Positions 1-9,191 are shown, counted from the stretch's first letter. The stretch is DNA of 43,982 nt from an uncultured Roseiflexus sp. (GCA_937935075.1 CALGYB010000114.1:1-43982); one strand, 5' to 3'. The notes: generated from the letters alone by a model not told the origin. Numbers and translations: made by a program.

Positions 1-131
1 TGGGCGAAGGCATTGGGGTGGGCGAAGGCATTGGGGTGGGCGAAGGCATTGGGGTGGGCGAAGGCATTGGGGTGGGCGAAGGCATTGGGGTGGGCGAAGG
101 CATTGGGGTGGGCGAAGGCAATGCCTTCGCC
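1..131. repeat. 18-bp tandem array ending in a palindrome
   Basis: Six identical 18-bp units (TGGGCGAAGGCATTGGGG) start at 1, 19, 37, 55, 73 and 91. A partial seventh at 109-120 runs into its own inverse (TGCCTTCGCC at 122-131), giving a 10-bp stem around one base. The array continues beyond the left edge. It can be read as a WAKALG peptide repeat, but there is no ribosome binding site or protein context, so I do not call a gene. The same GGCGAAGGC core forms the hairpin at 8869-8899. It lies directly downstream of lon, but has no T-run on the lon strand, so it is not a classical terminator. Confidence 0.9.
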
Positions 132-154
132 TCCCCAACACAGGTTTTTGACGC

Positions 155-2626
155 CTACACCCGGCCAGGCGTCGCAATGCCGTTGCACGGCGCTTCTTCG
201 GACGAGGATTCTTCCTGTGGCGTTGTGCCAAACAGGTTGCTGATAGTCGCTGCCGGATGCGGCAGCAACGCCGCCGCCAGCACTTCATCGAGCGTTTCGA
301 CAGGCACGAAGGTCAACGCCTCGCGCACCTCAGACGGCAGGTCATCGAGGTCAACTTCGTTGCGGCGCGGCAGGATAATGGTGCTGATGCCAGCGCGGTG
401 GGCGCCGAGCGCCTTTTCCTTCACCCCGCCGACCGGCAGCACCCGCCCACGCAGGGTGATCTCACCGGTCATGGCCACATCGTCGCGCACCAGGCGACCG
501 GTTGCCGCCGAGGCAAGGGCTGTCGCCATTGTGATCCCTGCCGAGGGTCCGTCCTTGGGAATAGCGCCTCCTGGAACGTGAATGTGGATAGCATGCGTAT
601 CGAAGAAGCGCGGATCGATGCCCAGGGTATGCGCCCGTGAACGGACATAGGTCAGGGCTGCTTCGGCGCTTTCACGCATCACATCCCCCAACTGCCCGGT
701 CAGGCGCAGTTCGCGGCTCCCCTCGACGACCGATGCCTCGACGAAGACAATGTCACCGCCGGCTGGCGTCCAGACCAGCCCTGTCGCTACGCCGGGCTGA
801 TCGATACGCTCCCTGGCTTCGTTGAAGAACCGGGGACGTCCGAGCGCATTGCGGACAAATGCGCCATCGATCAGAACAGGCGCAGATTCCGCTTCTGAGC
901 GCTCCTCGACCATACGGCGCGTCACTTTGCGCAACACGGCGCCAATCTGCCGTTCCAGATTGCGCACTCCCGCTTCGCGGGTGTAGTCGTGGATGATCGT
1001 GTGCAGCGCCTCTTCGGTGAAGATGACTTCGTCCGCGCGCAATCCATTGGCGCGCAGTTGCTTCGGAATCAGGTGCCGTTGCGCAATATGCACTTTTTCG
1101 TCCCCGGTGTAGCCGCTCAGTTCAATGACTTCCATCCGGTCGCGCAACGCTGGCGGCACCGTCTCCATCGTATTGGCGGTTGCAATGAACAGCACCTTGC
1201 TCAGGTCGAACGGCACGTTCAGGTAGTGATCGGTGAACGTGTCGTTCTGCTCCGGGTCGAGCACTTCCAGCAGCGCCGCCGCCGGGTCGCCACGGTAGTC
1301 GTGCCCCAGTTTGTCGATCTCATCGAGCAGGATGACCGGATCGGACGCGCCGGCGCGACGCAGTTCCTGGATCAGCCGCCCTGGCTGTGATCCGATGTAC
1401 GTGCGGCGGAACCCGCGCAACTCGGCTTCATCGCGCACGCCCCCAAGGCTCATGCGCGCGAATTGCCGCCCCAGCGCCCGCGCAATGCTCTGTCCCAGGC
1501 TCGTTTTCCCGACGCCGGGCGGACCGACGAACGCCAGGATTGGCTCGCGCACCCGTTCGTGCTCCCCGGTCAGTGTTTGACGGCGCTGCCGGACCGCCAG
1601 ATATTCGAGAATGCGCTCTTTGATCGTATGCAGACCATAGTGATCCTCATCGAGCACCTGGCGGGCGTAGGCGATATCGATAGGCGCGCCGGTCGTCTTG
1701 TTCCACGGTAGTTCTGCCATCCATTCCAGATAGGTGCGCACCATCTGATACTCGGGCGAAGCATTGTTCATCCGGCTGAGGCGGTTGAGTTCGCGGTCGG
1801 CCTCTTTGCGCGCTACAGGCGTAAGGTTGGCCGCTTCGAGTTTCTCGCGCAGTTCCGCCAGTTCGTCCGCCTCCGTATCGTCTTCACCCAGTTCCTTTTG
1901 AATAGCGCGCAGTTGCTGGCGCAGGTAGAATTCGCGTTGCTGCCGCGCTGCTGCATCCTGCACTTCCTGCCGGAGGCGCGCCTGAACATCCAGCAGCGCC
2001 AGTTGCTTGCGATAGAACGCCAGCACCTTGCGCAAACGCTCGACGACATCAAAGGTTTCGAGGAGGTCCTGCCGCTCCTCGAAGGTGTAGTCCGGCGAAT
2101 AGCCGGTGTTATCGGCAAGATGACCGGGATCATCGATGCTGCGCACGAAGTTGCGGATCTCCTGGGGAATGCCGGGGCGCTGCTCCAGCACAGCGTCAAT
2201 CGCGGCATGCACCTCGGTCATCAACTGCTCGAGTTCCTGGGTGCGCTCGGCATGGTCATGACGCTCGACATAACTGAAACGCGGGTAGGGCTGATCCTGG
2301 GTCTGTTCGAGCAGTTCCGCCCGTACCAGACCGCGCACAACCATGCCATTCGCGCCGTTTGGCAGGCGCCCGATCTGCTCGATGCGCGCAACCACGCCGA
2401 CACGGTGAAGTCGCAGCGCGAGCGGCGCGTCCGCCGGTGCGTCACGCCGGTATGCAACCAGCAGCGCCAACTGTCCCTCTTTCATCCCGGCGTGCGCTGC
2501 CGCCTCAACCTCCTCGTTGAGCGGCACGGTCACGACGGTGTAGGGAAAAACGACCACGCCCTCGAGCGGGATCAGTGGTAATGTCTGAATCGGTTGGATT
2601 GGTTCGAATACGGGCTTATGGTCCAT
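155..2626 (-). CDS. lon: ATP-dependent Lon protease (endopeptidase La)
   Basis: This is a cytoplasmic AAA+ serine protease that degrades misfolded and regulatory proteins. Its 823 residues contain every part of the LonA family: the N-terminal substrate-binding domain (about 14-210), a helical linker, the AAA+ module with Walker A GPPGVGKT (368-375) and Walker B ILLDEIDK (432-439), and the C-terminal protease domain. The catalytic Ser-Lys dyad is S695 in KDGPSAG and K738 in GGVKEKAL, with the 43-residue spacing seen in E. coli Lon. About 35 residues extend beyond the usual end and are rich in Glu and Ser (EESSSEEAP); this tail is not conserved in the family as I know it. The start is supported by an AGAGGTAAAGG ribosome binding site a few bases upstream. 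The gene is monocistronic, with its own promoter at 2675-2703. Confidence 0.98.
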   Translation of the reverse strand: MDHKPVFEPIQPIQTLPLIPLEGVVVFPYTVVTVPLNEEVEAAAHAGMKEGQLALLVAYRRDAPADAPLALRLHRVGVVARIEQIGRLPNGANGMVVRGLVRAELLEQTQDQPYPRFSYVERHDHAERTQELEQLMTEVHAAIDAVLEQRPGIPQEIRNFVRSIDDPGHLADNTGYSPDYTFEERQDLLETFDVVERLRKVLAFYRKQLALLDVQARLRQEVQDAAARQQREFYLRQQLRAIQKELGEDDTEADELAELREKLEAANLTPVARKEADRELNRLSRMNNASPEYQMVRTYLEWMAELPWNKTTGAPIDIAYARQVLDEDHYGLHTIKERILEYLAVRQRRQTLTGEHERVREPILAFVGPPGVGKTSLGQSIARALGRQFARMSLGGVRDEAELRGFRRTYIGSQPGRLIQELRRAGASDPVILLDEIDKLGHDYRGDPAAALLEVLDPEQNDTFTDHYLNVPFDLSKVLFIATANTMETVPPALRDRMEVIELSGYTGDEKVHIAQRHLIPKQLRANGLRADEVIFTEEALHTIIHDYTREAGVRNLERQIGAVLRKVTRRMVEERSEAESAPVLIDGAFVRNALGRPRFFNEARERIDQPGVATGLVWTPAGGDIVFVEASVVEGSRELRLTGQLGDVMRESAEAALTYVRSRAHTLGIDPRFFDTHAIHIHVPGGAIPKDGPSAGITMATALASAATGRLVRDDVAMTGEITLRGRVLPVGGVKEKALGAHRAGISTIILPRRNEVDLDDLPSEVREALTFVPVETLDEVLAAALLPHPAATISNLFGTTPQEESSSEEAPCNGIATPGRV

Positions 2627-2674
2627 AGCCTTTACCTCTGGAAGTCTGGCGGAGAGAGACTCCGCGTATGAGGT

Positions 2675-2703
2675 ATTATGATGCGCTGCGCAGTGACAGT
2701 CAA
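2675..2703 (-). promoter_or_regulatory. Sigma-70-type promoter of lon
   Basis: Read on the minus strand, TTGACT (2703-2698) is followed after exactly 17 bases by CATAAT (2680-2675), about 50 bases upstream of the lon start codon. Both hexamers are close to the sigma-70 consensus. I see no CIRCE or HrcA-type inverted repeat here, so heat control, if any, is not obvious from sequence. Confidence 0.6.
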
Positions 2704-2756
2704 GGCTTCCAGGCGGTCATGGAGCAAACTCTAACAAAACGTTAGTATGGAATGCT

Positions 2757-4787
2757 TCAATCCTCGTGTGTCAGCCGTGCCCGACTTCCCGGCATGACCT
2801 GCGCTTCGCTCCATGGTCGGTCGGGCGTGCTGCGGTAGCGCACCAATAGCGGAACGTCCCCCTTCAGGTAGCGGATCTCGACTGTTTCCGGCGCTATATG
2901 AAGGTCGAGGACGTGTTCGCCAATGCGCAAGCCGTGCAGCGTCGCGCCTTTCCAGGTCGATGGCAGGTGCGGTTCGATGGTCAGTTCGTGACGATGCGCC
3001 TGTGGGTTGAGACCGAGGAGTCCTTCGGTGATACCCTGCAACAGCAGTCCTGCTGACCAGAGTTGTATAAAACACAACCCCTGCGGGATCAGTTCTTTCA
3101 GCGTTCCGAGTGTTCCGTGGCGCGCTGTTTCGCCGATGCACCGCAGCAGTCTGAAACCGGTATCCGCCTGTCCATTGCGGAACGCCGCCAGCGCCAGCAG
3201 GCCCGTCGGTAGCGTCCACACCCGTGGATCGGCGCTGCGGGTATGGACCATGCCCCATTCGTTGATCCACTCGCGCATGATTCGATCCAGCGAGCGCCGA
3301 GCGTGTTCAGGGGAGGCGATGCCGGTCATCACCGGCAGCACAACCGTCCAGTGACCATCGAACTGCTGCCGGCCATCAAGGTGCAGTGAGTCGGCATACA
3401 TCCCTTCCTGCTCGATCCACCAGTCGTTCTCGAAGCGCGTCGCCAGCGCGCCAGCATCCCCGGCGAACCGGATGGCGTCGTGTGGTCGCCCCAGTGCCAG
3501 CGCCATCTCGCGTAGGGAAATCAACGCCTGGTAGAGGTAGCAGACCGTATCGAGTTTGCATGCGCCCATGCCGGGAACCTCGACCACGCCATCACCGATC
3601 GGGTAGCCGCGCCCTTCGAGCGTTGCGCCGAAATGCTCTAATCCTTCGACGCACACCGGATACATCCGCTCCAGGAATGCCAGGTCGCCGCTCCAGCGCA
3701 CATAGTCCCAGCAGGCGACGGCAAACTGCGGGGTTTCCTGGATGTTGCCCGGATGGTAAACGCGCCCATTTGTCGTGATTTCGTGAGGAACGCGGCTACA
3801 GGCGCGCCAGGCGTACCTGCCGAGTTCCTCGAGCGCACTGCGGGCGACATCGGCGAATCCGCCGGCGACGACGCCCGGCACGCTGTATGCCGTATCGCAG
3901 CCGAAGAGTTGCGGGTATTCCGGCAACCCTGCCAGCAGGTATGGCGCCAGCGCCGGACGATAATCCGCCATGAGCATGCGCACATTCTGCCGCGCTGCCT
4001 GCCAGAAGCGGTTCAGATCGTTATCTGGCGTTTCCAGGCGCATCTCACCAGCCATCGAGCGGTAGAGCGCGATCTTCGCCGACAGGGTATCGACTGCCGC
4101 GCGCAACACATTGCCCGGCGGCGGGGCATCATCGCGTTGCAGGGCAAGTCGCCATTGCAGCGCCAGCGCCTCACCCGGCTGAAGCATCAACGGGAAGCGC
4201 GCCTGCGCCGTTCGTTCGGCGACATCCCACCTCGCCGACGTTGCGCCTGTCAGCGTTACAGTGACGCCGGCATACGCGCCTGGCGCGCGCCAGGCAACGC
4301 CGTTTGGGAGGGTGTACAGTTCCGGTTCGGCAGGAGCGACGCCGCCAAACCAGCAGAAGCGCAGGTCGGCTTCGGCGCGCAGCACCACAGCGGCGTCTAT
4401 TGGCGCAGCGCCGTCGTTGCGCACCAGCAGCGTAGCGTAGTAGTGCGGCTGATCCTCGGCGGCGAACTCGGTCCATTCCAGCGCCAGGTCGCCGACGGTA
4501 AAGTGTCGGGTCAGGTACGCGCCGAACAGATCGCAGTGTGTTGCGTGATCCAGCGGCGTCGTTGCGCCATATGCCTCGAGGGTCAGTGTCCATCCATCCA
4601 GCACCCGCAGCGGATGCGCCCACACCCCGCCCATCTTGCCGCGCACGTGCCATTCACCGAACGGATGCGCCACGCCGCCGATGGTGGTAATGGCGTAGAT
4701 GCGTTTCCCGCTGATGAACACCGGCGTCGTCGGTTCAGCTTCCGCTGTCCAGACGTCGTCGTCGATGAAATAGCGCTGAAGAGTCAC
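2757..4787 (-). CDS. Six-hairpin glycosidase (amylo-alpha-1,6-glucosidase-like)
   Basis: A 676-residue protein with no signal peptide, so probably cytoplasmic. The first ~250 residues look like a beta-sandwich domain. The rest looks like an (alpha/alpha)6 barrel: the stretch around FGCDTAYSVPGVVAGGF, then EITTNGRVYHPGNIQETPQF and the later WTLPTGLLALAAFRNGQ match the style of glycogen-debranching and related six-hairpin glycosidases. Function is inferred at fold level only; the substrate could be an alpha-glucan or another glycoside. The start codon is GTG (4785-4787), preceded by AAAAAGGACG. It is separated from lon by 130 bp containing the lon promoter and is probably transcribed alone. The catalytic acids cannot be assigned confidently by eye. 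Confidence 0.75.
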   Translation of the reverse strand: MTLQRYFIDDDVWTAEAEPTTPVFISGKRIYAITTIGGVAHPFGEWHVRGKMGGVWAHPLRVLDGWTLTLEAYGATTPLDHATHCDLFGAYLTRHFTVGDLALEWTEFAAEDQPHYYATLLVRNDGAAPIDAAVVLRAEADLRFCWFGGVAPAEPELYTLPNGVAWRAPGAYAGVTVTLTGATSARWDVAERTAQARFPLMLQPGEALALQWRLALQRDDAPPPGNVLRAAVDTLSAKIALYRSMAGEMRLETPDNDLNRFWQAARQNVRMLMADYRPALAPYLLAGLPEYPQLFGCDTAYSVPGVVAGGFADVARSALEELGRYAWRACSRVPHEITTNGRVYHPGNIQETPQFAVACWDYVRWSGDLAFLERMYPVCVEGLEHFGATLEGRGYPIGDGVVEVPGMGACKLDTVCYLYQALISLREMALALGRPHDAIRFAGDAGALATRFENDWWIEQEGMYADSLHLDGRQQFDGHWTVVLPVMTGIASPEHARRSLDRIMREWINEWGMVHTRSADPRVWTLPTGLLALAAFRNGQADTGFRLLRCIGETARHGTLGTLKELIPQGLCFIQLWSAGLLLQGITEGLLGLNPQAHRHELTIEPHLPSTWKGATLHGLRIGEHVLDLHIAPETVEIRYLKGDVPLLVRYRSTPDRPWSEAQVMPGSRARLTHED

Positions 4788-4803
4788 GAAACGGCGTCCT
4801 TTT

Positions 4804-4970
4804 TACTGATAGAGCGATCACCCAGATGTTGCCCGATCATTGCCTGTGTTGACCATCTCACGGCAGACGGTGGCCGAGCCTGTCGCCGCAGACGGTGGCT
4901 GAGCCTGTCGCCGCAGACGGTGGCGGAGCCTGTCGCCGCAGACGGTGGCTGAGCCTGTCGCAGCCATAGT
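4804..4970. repeat. Dispersed 60-bp element plus 25-bp tandem repeats
   Basis: Positions 4804-4862 resemble 8694-8752 over about 60 bases, sharing a TAGAGCGA-C start and a TTGACC core. They lead into four 25-bp units at 4863, 4888, 4913 and 4938, each containing GCAGACGGTGGC and (C/G/T)GAGCCTGTCGC. The GAGCCTGTCG core recurs in the loop at 8765-8775 and, as variants, inside the IS remnant at the right end. The repeats lie upstream of the glycosidase gene. Confidence 0.85.
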
Positions 4971-5357
4971 ATACCCTGCCTGGCGCGCTGCCATGCAGAA
5001 GCCGCGGTTGCATGGCGTCATCGTTCTGATTTCCGACTATACACTACCGCCGATGCGCGTGGCAGAGCGCTGGGGCGCTGCGGGCTAAAGCCCTCGCTGA
5101 GGACGCAGTTCGACCATGCTCACTGCAGGCGGTTCGACGGCGCTCACCGCAAGTGAAAGCCCCTTTGGGGCTGCTGACGCCACTGCGCAGTCATGCGTCC
5201 ACGACCGCCAAAGCGCGTTGTGGATTGTTACGCCTTGCGAACCAGGCGCTCGAACATCTTGTCTAACTGACCACAAGTTAGAATGTGGACGAGTTGCTCA
5301 AAGACTATAACCAACGGGGATGGTGAGAAGGGAGTCTTTGCGCCTTTGTGTGACGTG
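4971..5357. other. Intergenic, no gene seen
   Basis: This 387-bp stretch between the glycosidase start side and the modC end has no convincing coding frame. A small stem AGCCCC-TTT-GGGGCT lies at about 5159-5173. I see no T-tract that would make it a clear terminator for the mod operon. Confidence 0.6.
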
Positions 5358-6533
5358 CTACAACGGCAATGAGGGGGCTGACGCGGGATTGCGCTCAGGA
5401 TGCCCATCGAGCCTTGATGCATCTGAACGGACTGCTTCCTGATGCCCGGTGATGATGACAATGCTCTCTTTCCGCAGCGCCAGGCGCACCGATTCACCCG
5501 GCGTCAGGTTCATTGTCGTGTATGACGACGCAGGGTAGACGGCCTCGATCTGTCGGCTATCGGGCAGCGCTACCTTCAGGTGATGCATATGGCGTCCCAG
5601 GCGATGTTCGACCACAATGCCTTCCAGGTGATTATTGCCAATAGTACGACTGAGCGGACGGTCAGGATAGATCAGGCGAATATCCTCCGGGCGAATGTAC
5701 GCTACCACCTGTGTGCCAGGAGGCGCATTGATCGGCGGCGCTTCGAGCGTGATCCCGTTCCAGTCGAGGAATGCGCCAGATGGTCCGGTCTCCACAACGC
5801 ATGCACTGATCGCATTGGGAATGCCAAGGATGTTGAGCACCCACTGATTTGCCGGGCGCATGAACACTTCGTCGATACGCCCGATCTGCTCGAGCCGACC
5901 GTCACGCACCACTGCCAGACGATGACCGACGGCAAAGGCATCGTCGAGATTGTGGGTGACATAGATGACAATCAGCCGACGTTCTGCTTGAAGTGCGCGG
6001 ATTTCCTCGTGCAACCGTTCGCGGATGGGGCGGTCGAGCGCCGAAAAGGACTCGTCAAACAGCAACACGCGCGGTTCGGTTGCCAGTGCGCGGGCAATGG
6101 CAACGCGCTGTTGCTGCCCTCCCGACAACTCGTGCGGCATGCGCTGCGCCAGATGCGCCAGGTGCATCCGTTCCAGCAACTCCATCGCGCGTTCACGCGC
6201 ATCGCGCCGGCCTGCCAGCGGAAACATCACGTTCTCGAGTGCGCTCATATGGGGGAACAGCGCATACTGCTGGAAGACATAACCAATGCGTCGTTTGCGC
6301 GCGGGAAGGTTGATGAGCGGTTTTCCCGGAATACGCTGAAAGAAGGTTGTATCGTCGAGCGTAATCACGCCGCTATCCGGTGTGGACAGACCGGCGATCG
6401 CCTGGAGCGTCTGGGTTTTTCCGGCGCCGGACGGCCCAAAGAGCACCAGGATTTCCGTGTTGAGGGTGAAGCGCATCTGCAGGGTGACATTCCCCAGGCG
6501 CCTGATGAAGTCAACGTGTAATCGCGGACTCAT
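5358..6533 (-). CDS. modC: Molybdate ABC transporter ATP-binding protein ModC
   Basis: This is the ATPase of a molybdate (or tungstate) importer, acting at the inner face of the membrane with ModB. In its 391 residues the ABC domain has Walker A GPSGAGKT (33-40), signature LSGGQ (136-140) and Walker B VLLFDE (156-161), followed by ESFSALD where most importers have a proline after the DE. The C-terminal ~150 residues contain a TOBE-type region (VVAYIRPEDIRL and LEGIVVEHRLGRHMHHLKV). The last ~25 residues look unstructured. The ATG overlaps the modB stop by 4 bp (6530-6533), implying translational coupling. It is the last gene of padR-modA-modB-modC. Confidence 0.93.
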   Translation of the reverse strand: MSPRLHVDFIRRLGNVTLQMRFTLNTEILVLFGPSGAGKTQTLQAIAGLSTPDSGVITLDDTTFFQRIPGKPLINLPARKRRIGYVFQQYALFPHMSALENVMFPLAGRRDARERAMELLERMHLAHLAQRMPHELSGGQQQRVAIARALATEPRVLLFDESFSALDRPIRERLHEEIRALQAERRLIVIYVTHNLDDAFAVGHRLAVVRDGRLEQIGRIDEVFMRPANQWVLNILGIPNAISACVVETGPSGAFLDWNGITLEAPPINAPPGTQVVAYIRPEDIRLIYPDRPLSRTIGNNHLEGIVVEHRLGRHMHHLKVALPDSRQIEAVYPASSYTTMNLTPGESVRLALRKESIVIITGHQEAVRSDASRLDGHPERNPASAPSLPL

Positions 6534-7210
6534 GCCGACGCCTCCGCAGATTGCTCGAGACGTCTTCCTGACGTCGGCGGCTCCAGCCGGCGCGCCAGGA
6601 TCAACCCGGCAAACGCCAGCGCCGTCATCACCAGCACCATTAGGTGCGCATCGGCGTAGCGCTGCGCCTGAACTGCATCGTAGATGGCAACCGGCAGGGT
6701 TTGGGTGCGTCCGGGAATATTCCCGGTGACCATCAGCGTTGCGCCAAATTCGCCGAGGGCGCGCGCCGAGCCGAGGATCATGCCCGCCAGAATGCCGCGC
6801 CGTGCCAGCGGCAGCGTGATCCGCCAGAAGATGCGCACTTCACCCGCACCGAGCGTGCGCGCCGCGTTTTCCAGCAGCGGATCGACGTTTGCCAGCGCGG
6901 CGCGGCTGCTCTGTACCATCAACGGTAACCCCACCACGACCGATGCAGCAACCGCCGCCTGCCAGGTGAACAGAATCCTGATGTGGAACCACTCAAACAG
7001 CGGGCTGCCCCGACCAAACGCCAGCAGCAGATAGTAGCCGATGACGCTCGGCGGTAGCACGAGCGGGAGCATGATCAGCGTTTCGACCAGAATCTTGAGC
7101 GGAAACCGGACGCGGGCAAGCAGGAATGCGCATGCAAGCCCCACAATCAGAATCATGACACTCGCAATTGCGGTGACCTGTACCGATAACCAGAAAGCGG
7201 GCCAGTTCAT
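6530..7210 (-). CDS. modB: Molybdate ABC transporter permease ModB
   Basis: Integral membrane subunit of 226 residues with about five to six hydrophobic segments, starting at residues 7-30 (VTAIASVMILIVGLACAFLL). The cytoplasmic EAA-type loop that docks onto ModC is visible as AARTLGAGEVRIFWRITLPL followed by RRGILAG, and the ModB-typical ARALGEFGATLMVTGNIPG follows. The ATG overlaps the modA stop by 4 bp (7207-7210) and the modB stop overlaps modC by 4 bp, so the three transporter genes form one tightly coupled unit. Confidence 0.95.
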   Translation of the reverse strand: MNWPAFWLSVQVTAIASVMILIVGLACAFLLARVRFPLKILVETLIMLPLVLPPSVIGYYLLLAFGRGSPLFEWFHIRILFTWQAAVAASVVVGLPLMVQSSRAALANVDPLLENAARTLGAGEVRIFWRITLPLARRGILAGMILGSARALGEFGATLMVTGNIPGRTQTLPVAIYDAVQAQRYADAHLMVLVMTALAFAGLILARRLEPPTSGRRLEQSAEASA

Positions 7211-8013
7211 CGGCTGACCATCTCTCCCGGCAGGATGAAACCATATTTCTTCATAATGGCGTGTCCTTCGGGACCGTTCACGAACGCAATGAACTGGCGC
7301 GCTTCCTGCTCCCGTTGGGTTCCGGCAATTGCTGCCGCCATTTGCAGCAGCGGATGATCGGGATGCAATTCGGCGGGAATGAGCGTCCAGTTGCCATTGC
7401 TCTGAATGCTGAGTGAGAGCGCCACAATCGCCACATCGACATTGCCGGCGTCTGCCAGGGTTAACGTTTGTGCCACATTTTCGCCGAATACCAACCGTGG
7501 CTGCACCGTCTCCCAGACGCCAGCGCGTTCGAGCGCCTCTTTCGCTGCCTGACCGTAGGGAGCGTGTTCAGGATTGGCAATGGCGATGCGCTGGTAAACC
7601 GCGTCAGCCAGGTCTTCCACCCGCTCTGGTTTCAGCGCACTGTTGGGGCGTGTCCAGAGCGTAATGCGCCCCTGGGCGTAGATTTCCATCGTATCGGGAA
7701 TGACCAATCCCTTCTCGTGCAATTCCTCGATGAACGACTTACTCGCCGCGTAGAACAGGTCGAACGGCGCGCCGCGTTCGATCTGCTGGGCGAGTTGACC
7801 GGTTGAACCGAAGTTGAACACTACCCTGACGCCGGTTTGTTCCTCGAACAGCTTGCCAATCTCTTGCAAGGCTGGCGTCAGATCGGCGGCGGCGGCGACG
7901 ACCAGTTCATTGCCGGAAGCGCCCGAAGGCGCCAGGGGAGCGGGCGCGGCGCCACAGGCGCTGACGATAAGCGGCACGATCATCAGAAGCAGTGTGCAGT
8001 ATCGGAGCGCCAT
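7207..8013 (-). CDS. modA: Molybdate-binding lipoprotein ModA
   Basis: Extracytoplasmic solute-binding protein of 268 residues that captures molybdate and delivers it to ModBC. I chose the ATG at 8013 because it follows AAGGGGAAGGA and gives a lipoprotein signal (MALRYCTLLLMIVPLIVSAC) with Cys20 as the lipidated residue. A longer in-frame reading would overlap padR. The mature part carries family hallmarks: ELVVAAAADLTPALQEIGK, then VVFNFGSTGQLAQQIERGAP, and DLFYAASKSFIEEL. The gene begins 11 bp after the padR stop codon. Tungstate cannot be excluded as a ligand from sequence alone. Confidence 0.95.
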   Translation of the reverse strand: MALRYCTLLLMIVPLIVSACGAAPAPLAPSGASGNELVVAAAADLTPALQEIGKLFEEQTGVRVVFNFGSTGQLAQQIERGAPFDLFYAASKSFIEELHEKGLVIPDTMEIYAQGRITLWTRPNSALKPERVEDLADAVYQRIAIANPEHAPYGQAAKEALERAGVWETVQPRLVFGENVAQTLTLADAGNVDVAIVALSLSIQSNGNWTLIPAELHPDHPLLQMAAAIAGTQREQEARQFIAFVNGPEGHAIMKKYGFILPGEMVSR

Positions 8014-8024
8014 TCCTTCCCCTT

Positions 8025-8585
8025 TCACCAGTGGTTGGAAACGCCGGGTATCAACTCGGTGCGACACGTTTCCAGCCATGCCAGCGCTGCCTGGATCTGC
8101 CCGCGTCGGAACTGGATGACCAGGCGGCGATATGGCTGATCGGGCGAAACCGTCGCCGCTTTCGTATCGAGATGGTCGAGCAACTGCTGACAGGCATGCT
8201 GCTGTCGCGTAATCAGCGACTGTACGGTATCGATGCCATCCTGGTGGGCAAAGTAGAGTTTTGCCAGAAACTCGAGCCGAAAATCACGCCCATGAGTCAC
8301 CGGCGTGCGCATCCATTCGGCAAACGCTTCGCGCCCTCGTGTCGTGAGGCGCAACACCCGACGCGGCGGACGACTCTCCTGGGTTTGAATGACTCCGGTC
8401 AGAAACCCTTCGTTCTCGAAGCGGCGCAACAGTGCGTAGAGGTGCGCCTGTTTGACACGCCAGACTTCACCTAGCGCAGAGTTGTTGCGCAGATGCTGGT
8501 GGACCTCGTAAGGGTGCATGGGCCGTTGCCACACCAGCCCCAGCAGCGCAAATTCGATAGTCAGCGGGTGCCGAATGCTGCTCAT
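8025..8585 (-). CDS. PadR-family transcriptional regulator, first gene of the mod operon
   Basis: A 186-residue DNA-binding protein. The N-terminal ~90 residues are a PadR winged helix (EFALLGLVWQRPMHPYEVHQ, then HLYALLRRFENEGFL, and the wing around RPPRRVLRLTTRGREAF). The C-terminal half is the helical dimerisation region of the Vir_act_alpha_C type. The start MSSIRHPL at 8585 is preferred over longer in-frame starts because the PadR fold begins there. An inverted repeat lies 8 bp upstream. Cotranscription with modABC is likely, with only 11 bp to modA. In well-studied bacteria mod genes are controlled by ModE, so a PadR protein in this position is unusual. Its ligand is unknown, and no molybdate-binding Mop domain is present. 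Confidence 0.9.
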   Translation of the reverse strand: MSSIRHPLTIEFALLGLVWQRPMHPYEVHQHLRNNSALGEVWRVKQAHLYALLRRFENEGFLTGVIQTQESRPPRRVLRLTTRGREAFAEWMRTPVTHGRDFRLEFLAKLYFAHQDGIDTVQSLITRQQHACQQLLDHLDTKAATVSPDQPYRRLVIQFRRGQIQAALAWLETCRTELIPGVSNHW

Positions 8586-8593
8586 AACGCAAA

Positions 8594-8610
8594 TACTTAT
8601 GCAATAAGTA
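8594..8610. promoter_or_regulatory. Perfect inverted repeat upstream of padR-modABC (candidate operator)
   Basis: TACTTAT (8594-8600), spacer GCA, ATAAGTA (8604-8610). It is AT-rich against a GC-rich background and sits 8 bp upstream of the padR start codon. It is most simply read as the operator for autoregulation of the operon by the PadR protein. Family knowledge: PadR dimers bind dyad sites overlapping their own promoters. The assignment itself is inference. Confidence 0.6.
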
Positions 8611-8693
8611 AGTGTGGAGAATATACCCGAACGTGTACTTTGTGTCAAGTATCGCTGCACACTGACGTCCTCGCTGGGGATGTACAAGCGTCG

Positions 8694-8831
8694 GCTAATA
8701 GAGCGACCAACTAAATGTTGCACAACCATTGCTCGTCTTGACCGTCTTGCGGCTGACGTTGGCTGAGCCTGTCGAAGCCAACGTCAGCCGCAAGACGTCC
8801 TTGATTGTCCGGGTTTTAGTTGATCGCTCTC
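8694..8831. repeat. Composite hairpin element, nested inverted repeats
   Basis: Outer arms at 8700-8715 and 8815-8830 match with one mismatch (AGAGCGACCAACTAAA). Inner arms at 8743-8764 and 8776-8797 are perfectly complementary over 22 bp, around an 11-base loop containing GAGCCTGTCGA. The left part is related to 4804-4862. The architecture resembles a small non-autonomous inverted-repeat element. No coding capacity. Confidence 0.85.
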
Positions 8832-8833
8832 AG

Positions 8834-8921
<88 letters not shown>

Positions 8922-8937
8922 TGAGAAGAGATGACTT

Positions 8938-9058
8938 CACTGCAAAAAGCTAACCACGAAACCACGAAGGTCACCAAGGGACACGAAGGACATGCGCTTC
9001 ATGGTTCTGCCCCTTCGTGCGCTTCGGGTCCTTGGTGGTGAAGCCTTTGTGCCGTGGA
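8938..9058. repeat. ~121-bp imperfect inverted-repeat element, copy A
   Basis: It starts CACTGCAAAAAG, continues with ACCACGAAACCACGAAGG and a middle ACATGCGCTTCATG, and returns through the inverse (CCTTCGTGCGCTTCG, CCTTGGTGGT). Copy B at 10888-11008 is in the same orientation and has better preserved ends. The two copies bracket the DUF362 gene. Confidence 0.8.
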
Positions 9059-9074
9059 CTCAAGAGATGGTTCC

Positions 9075-9188
9075 GACAAAATCCTCGCCCGTCAGGATGC
9101 CATCACCTGCTGACCAATCTGCCGCCGCTTTCGCTGACAAAATCCTCGCCCGTCAGGATGCCATCTGGCCATTCATGTCCAAATCCTC
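9075..9188. repeat. 61-bp-spaced direct repeats downstream of the DUF362 gene
   Basis: A 30-bp sequence beginning GACAAAATCCTCGCCC occurs identically at 9075-9104 and 9136-9165. A third, decayed trace (CCAAATCCTCCCATCAGGA) lies at about 9178-9197. It overlaps the 3' flank of the DUF362 gene, whose stop is at 9192. No function is apparent. Confidence 0.7.
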
Positions 9189-9191
9189 CCA

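Noticed and set aside
13-243. Open frame encoding repeated WAKALG
   Set aside because: It is only the 18-bp tandem array plus DNA antisense to the lon tail. There is no ribosome binding site and no sensible protein continuation.
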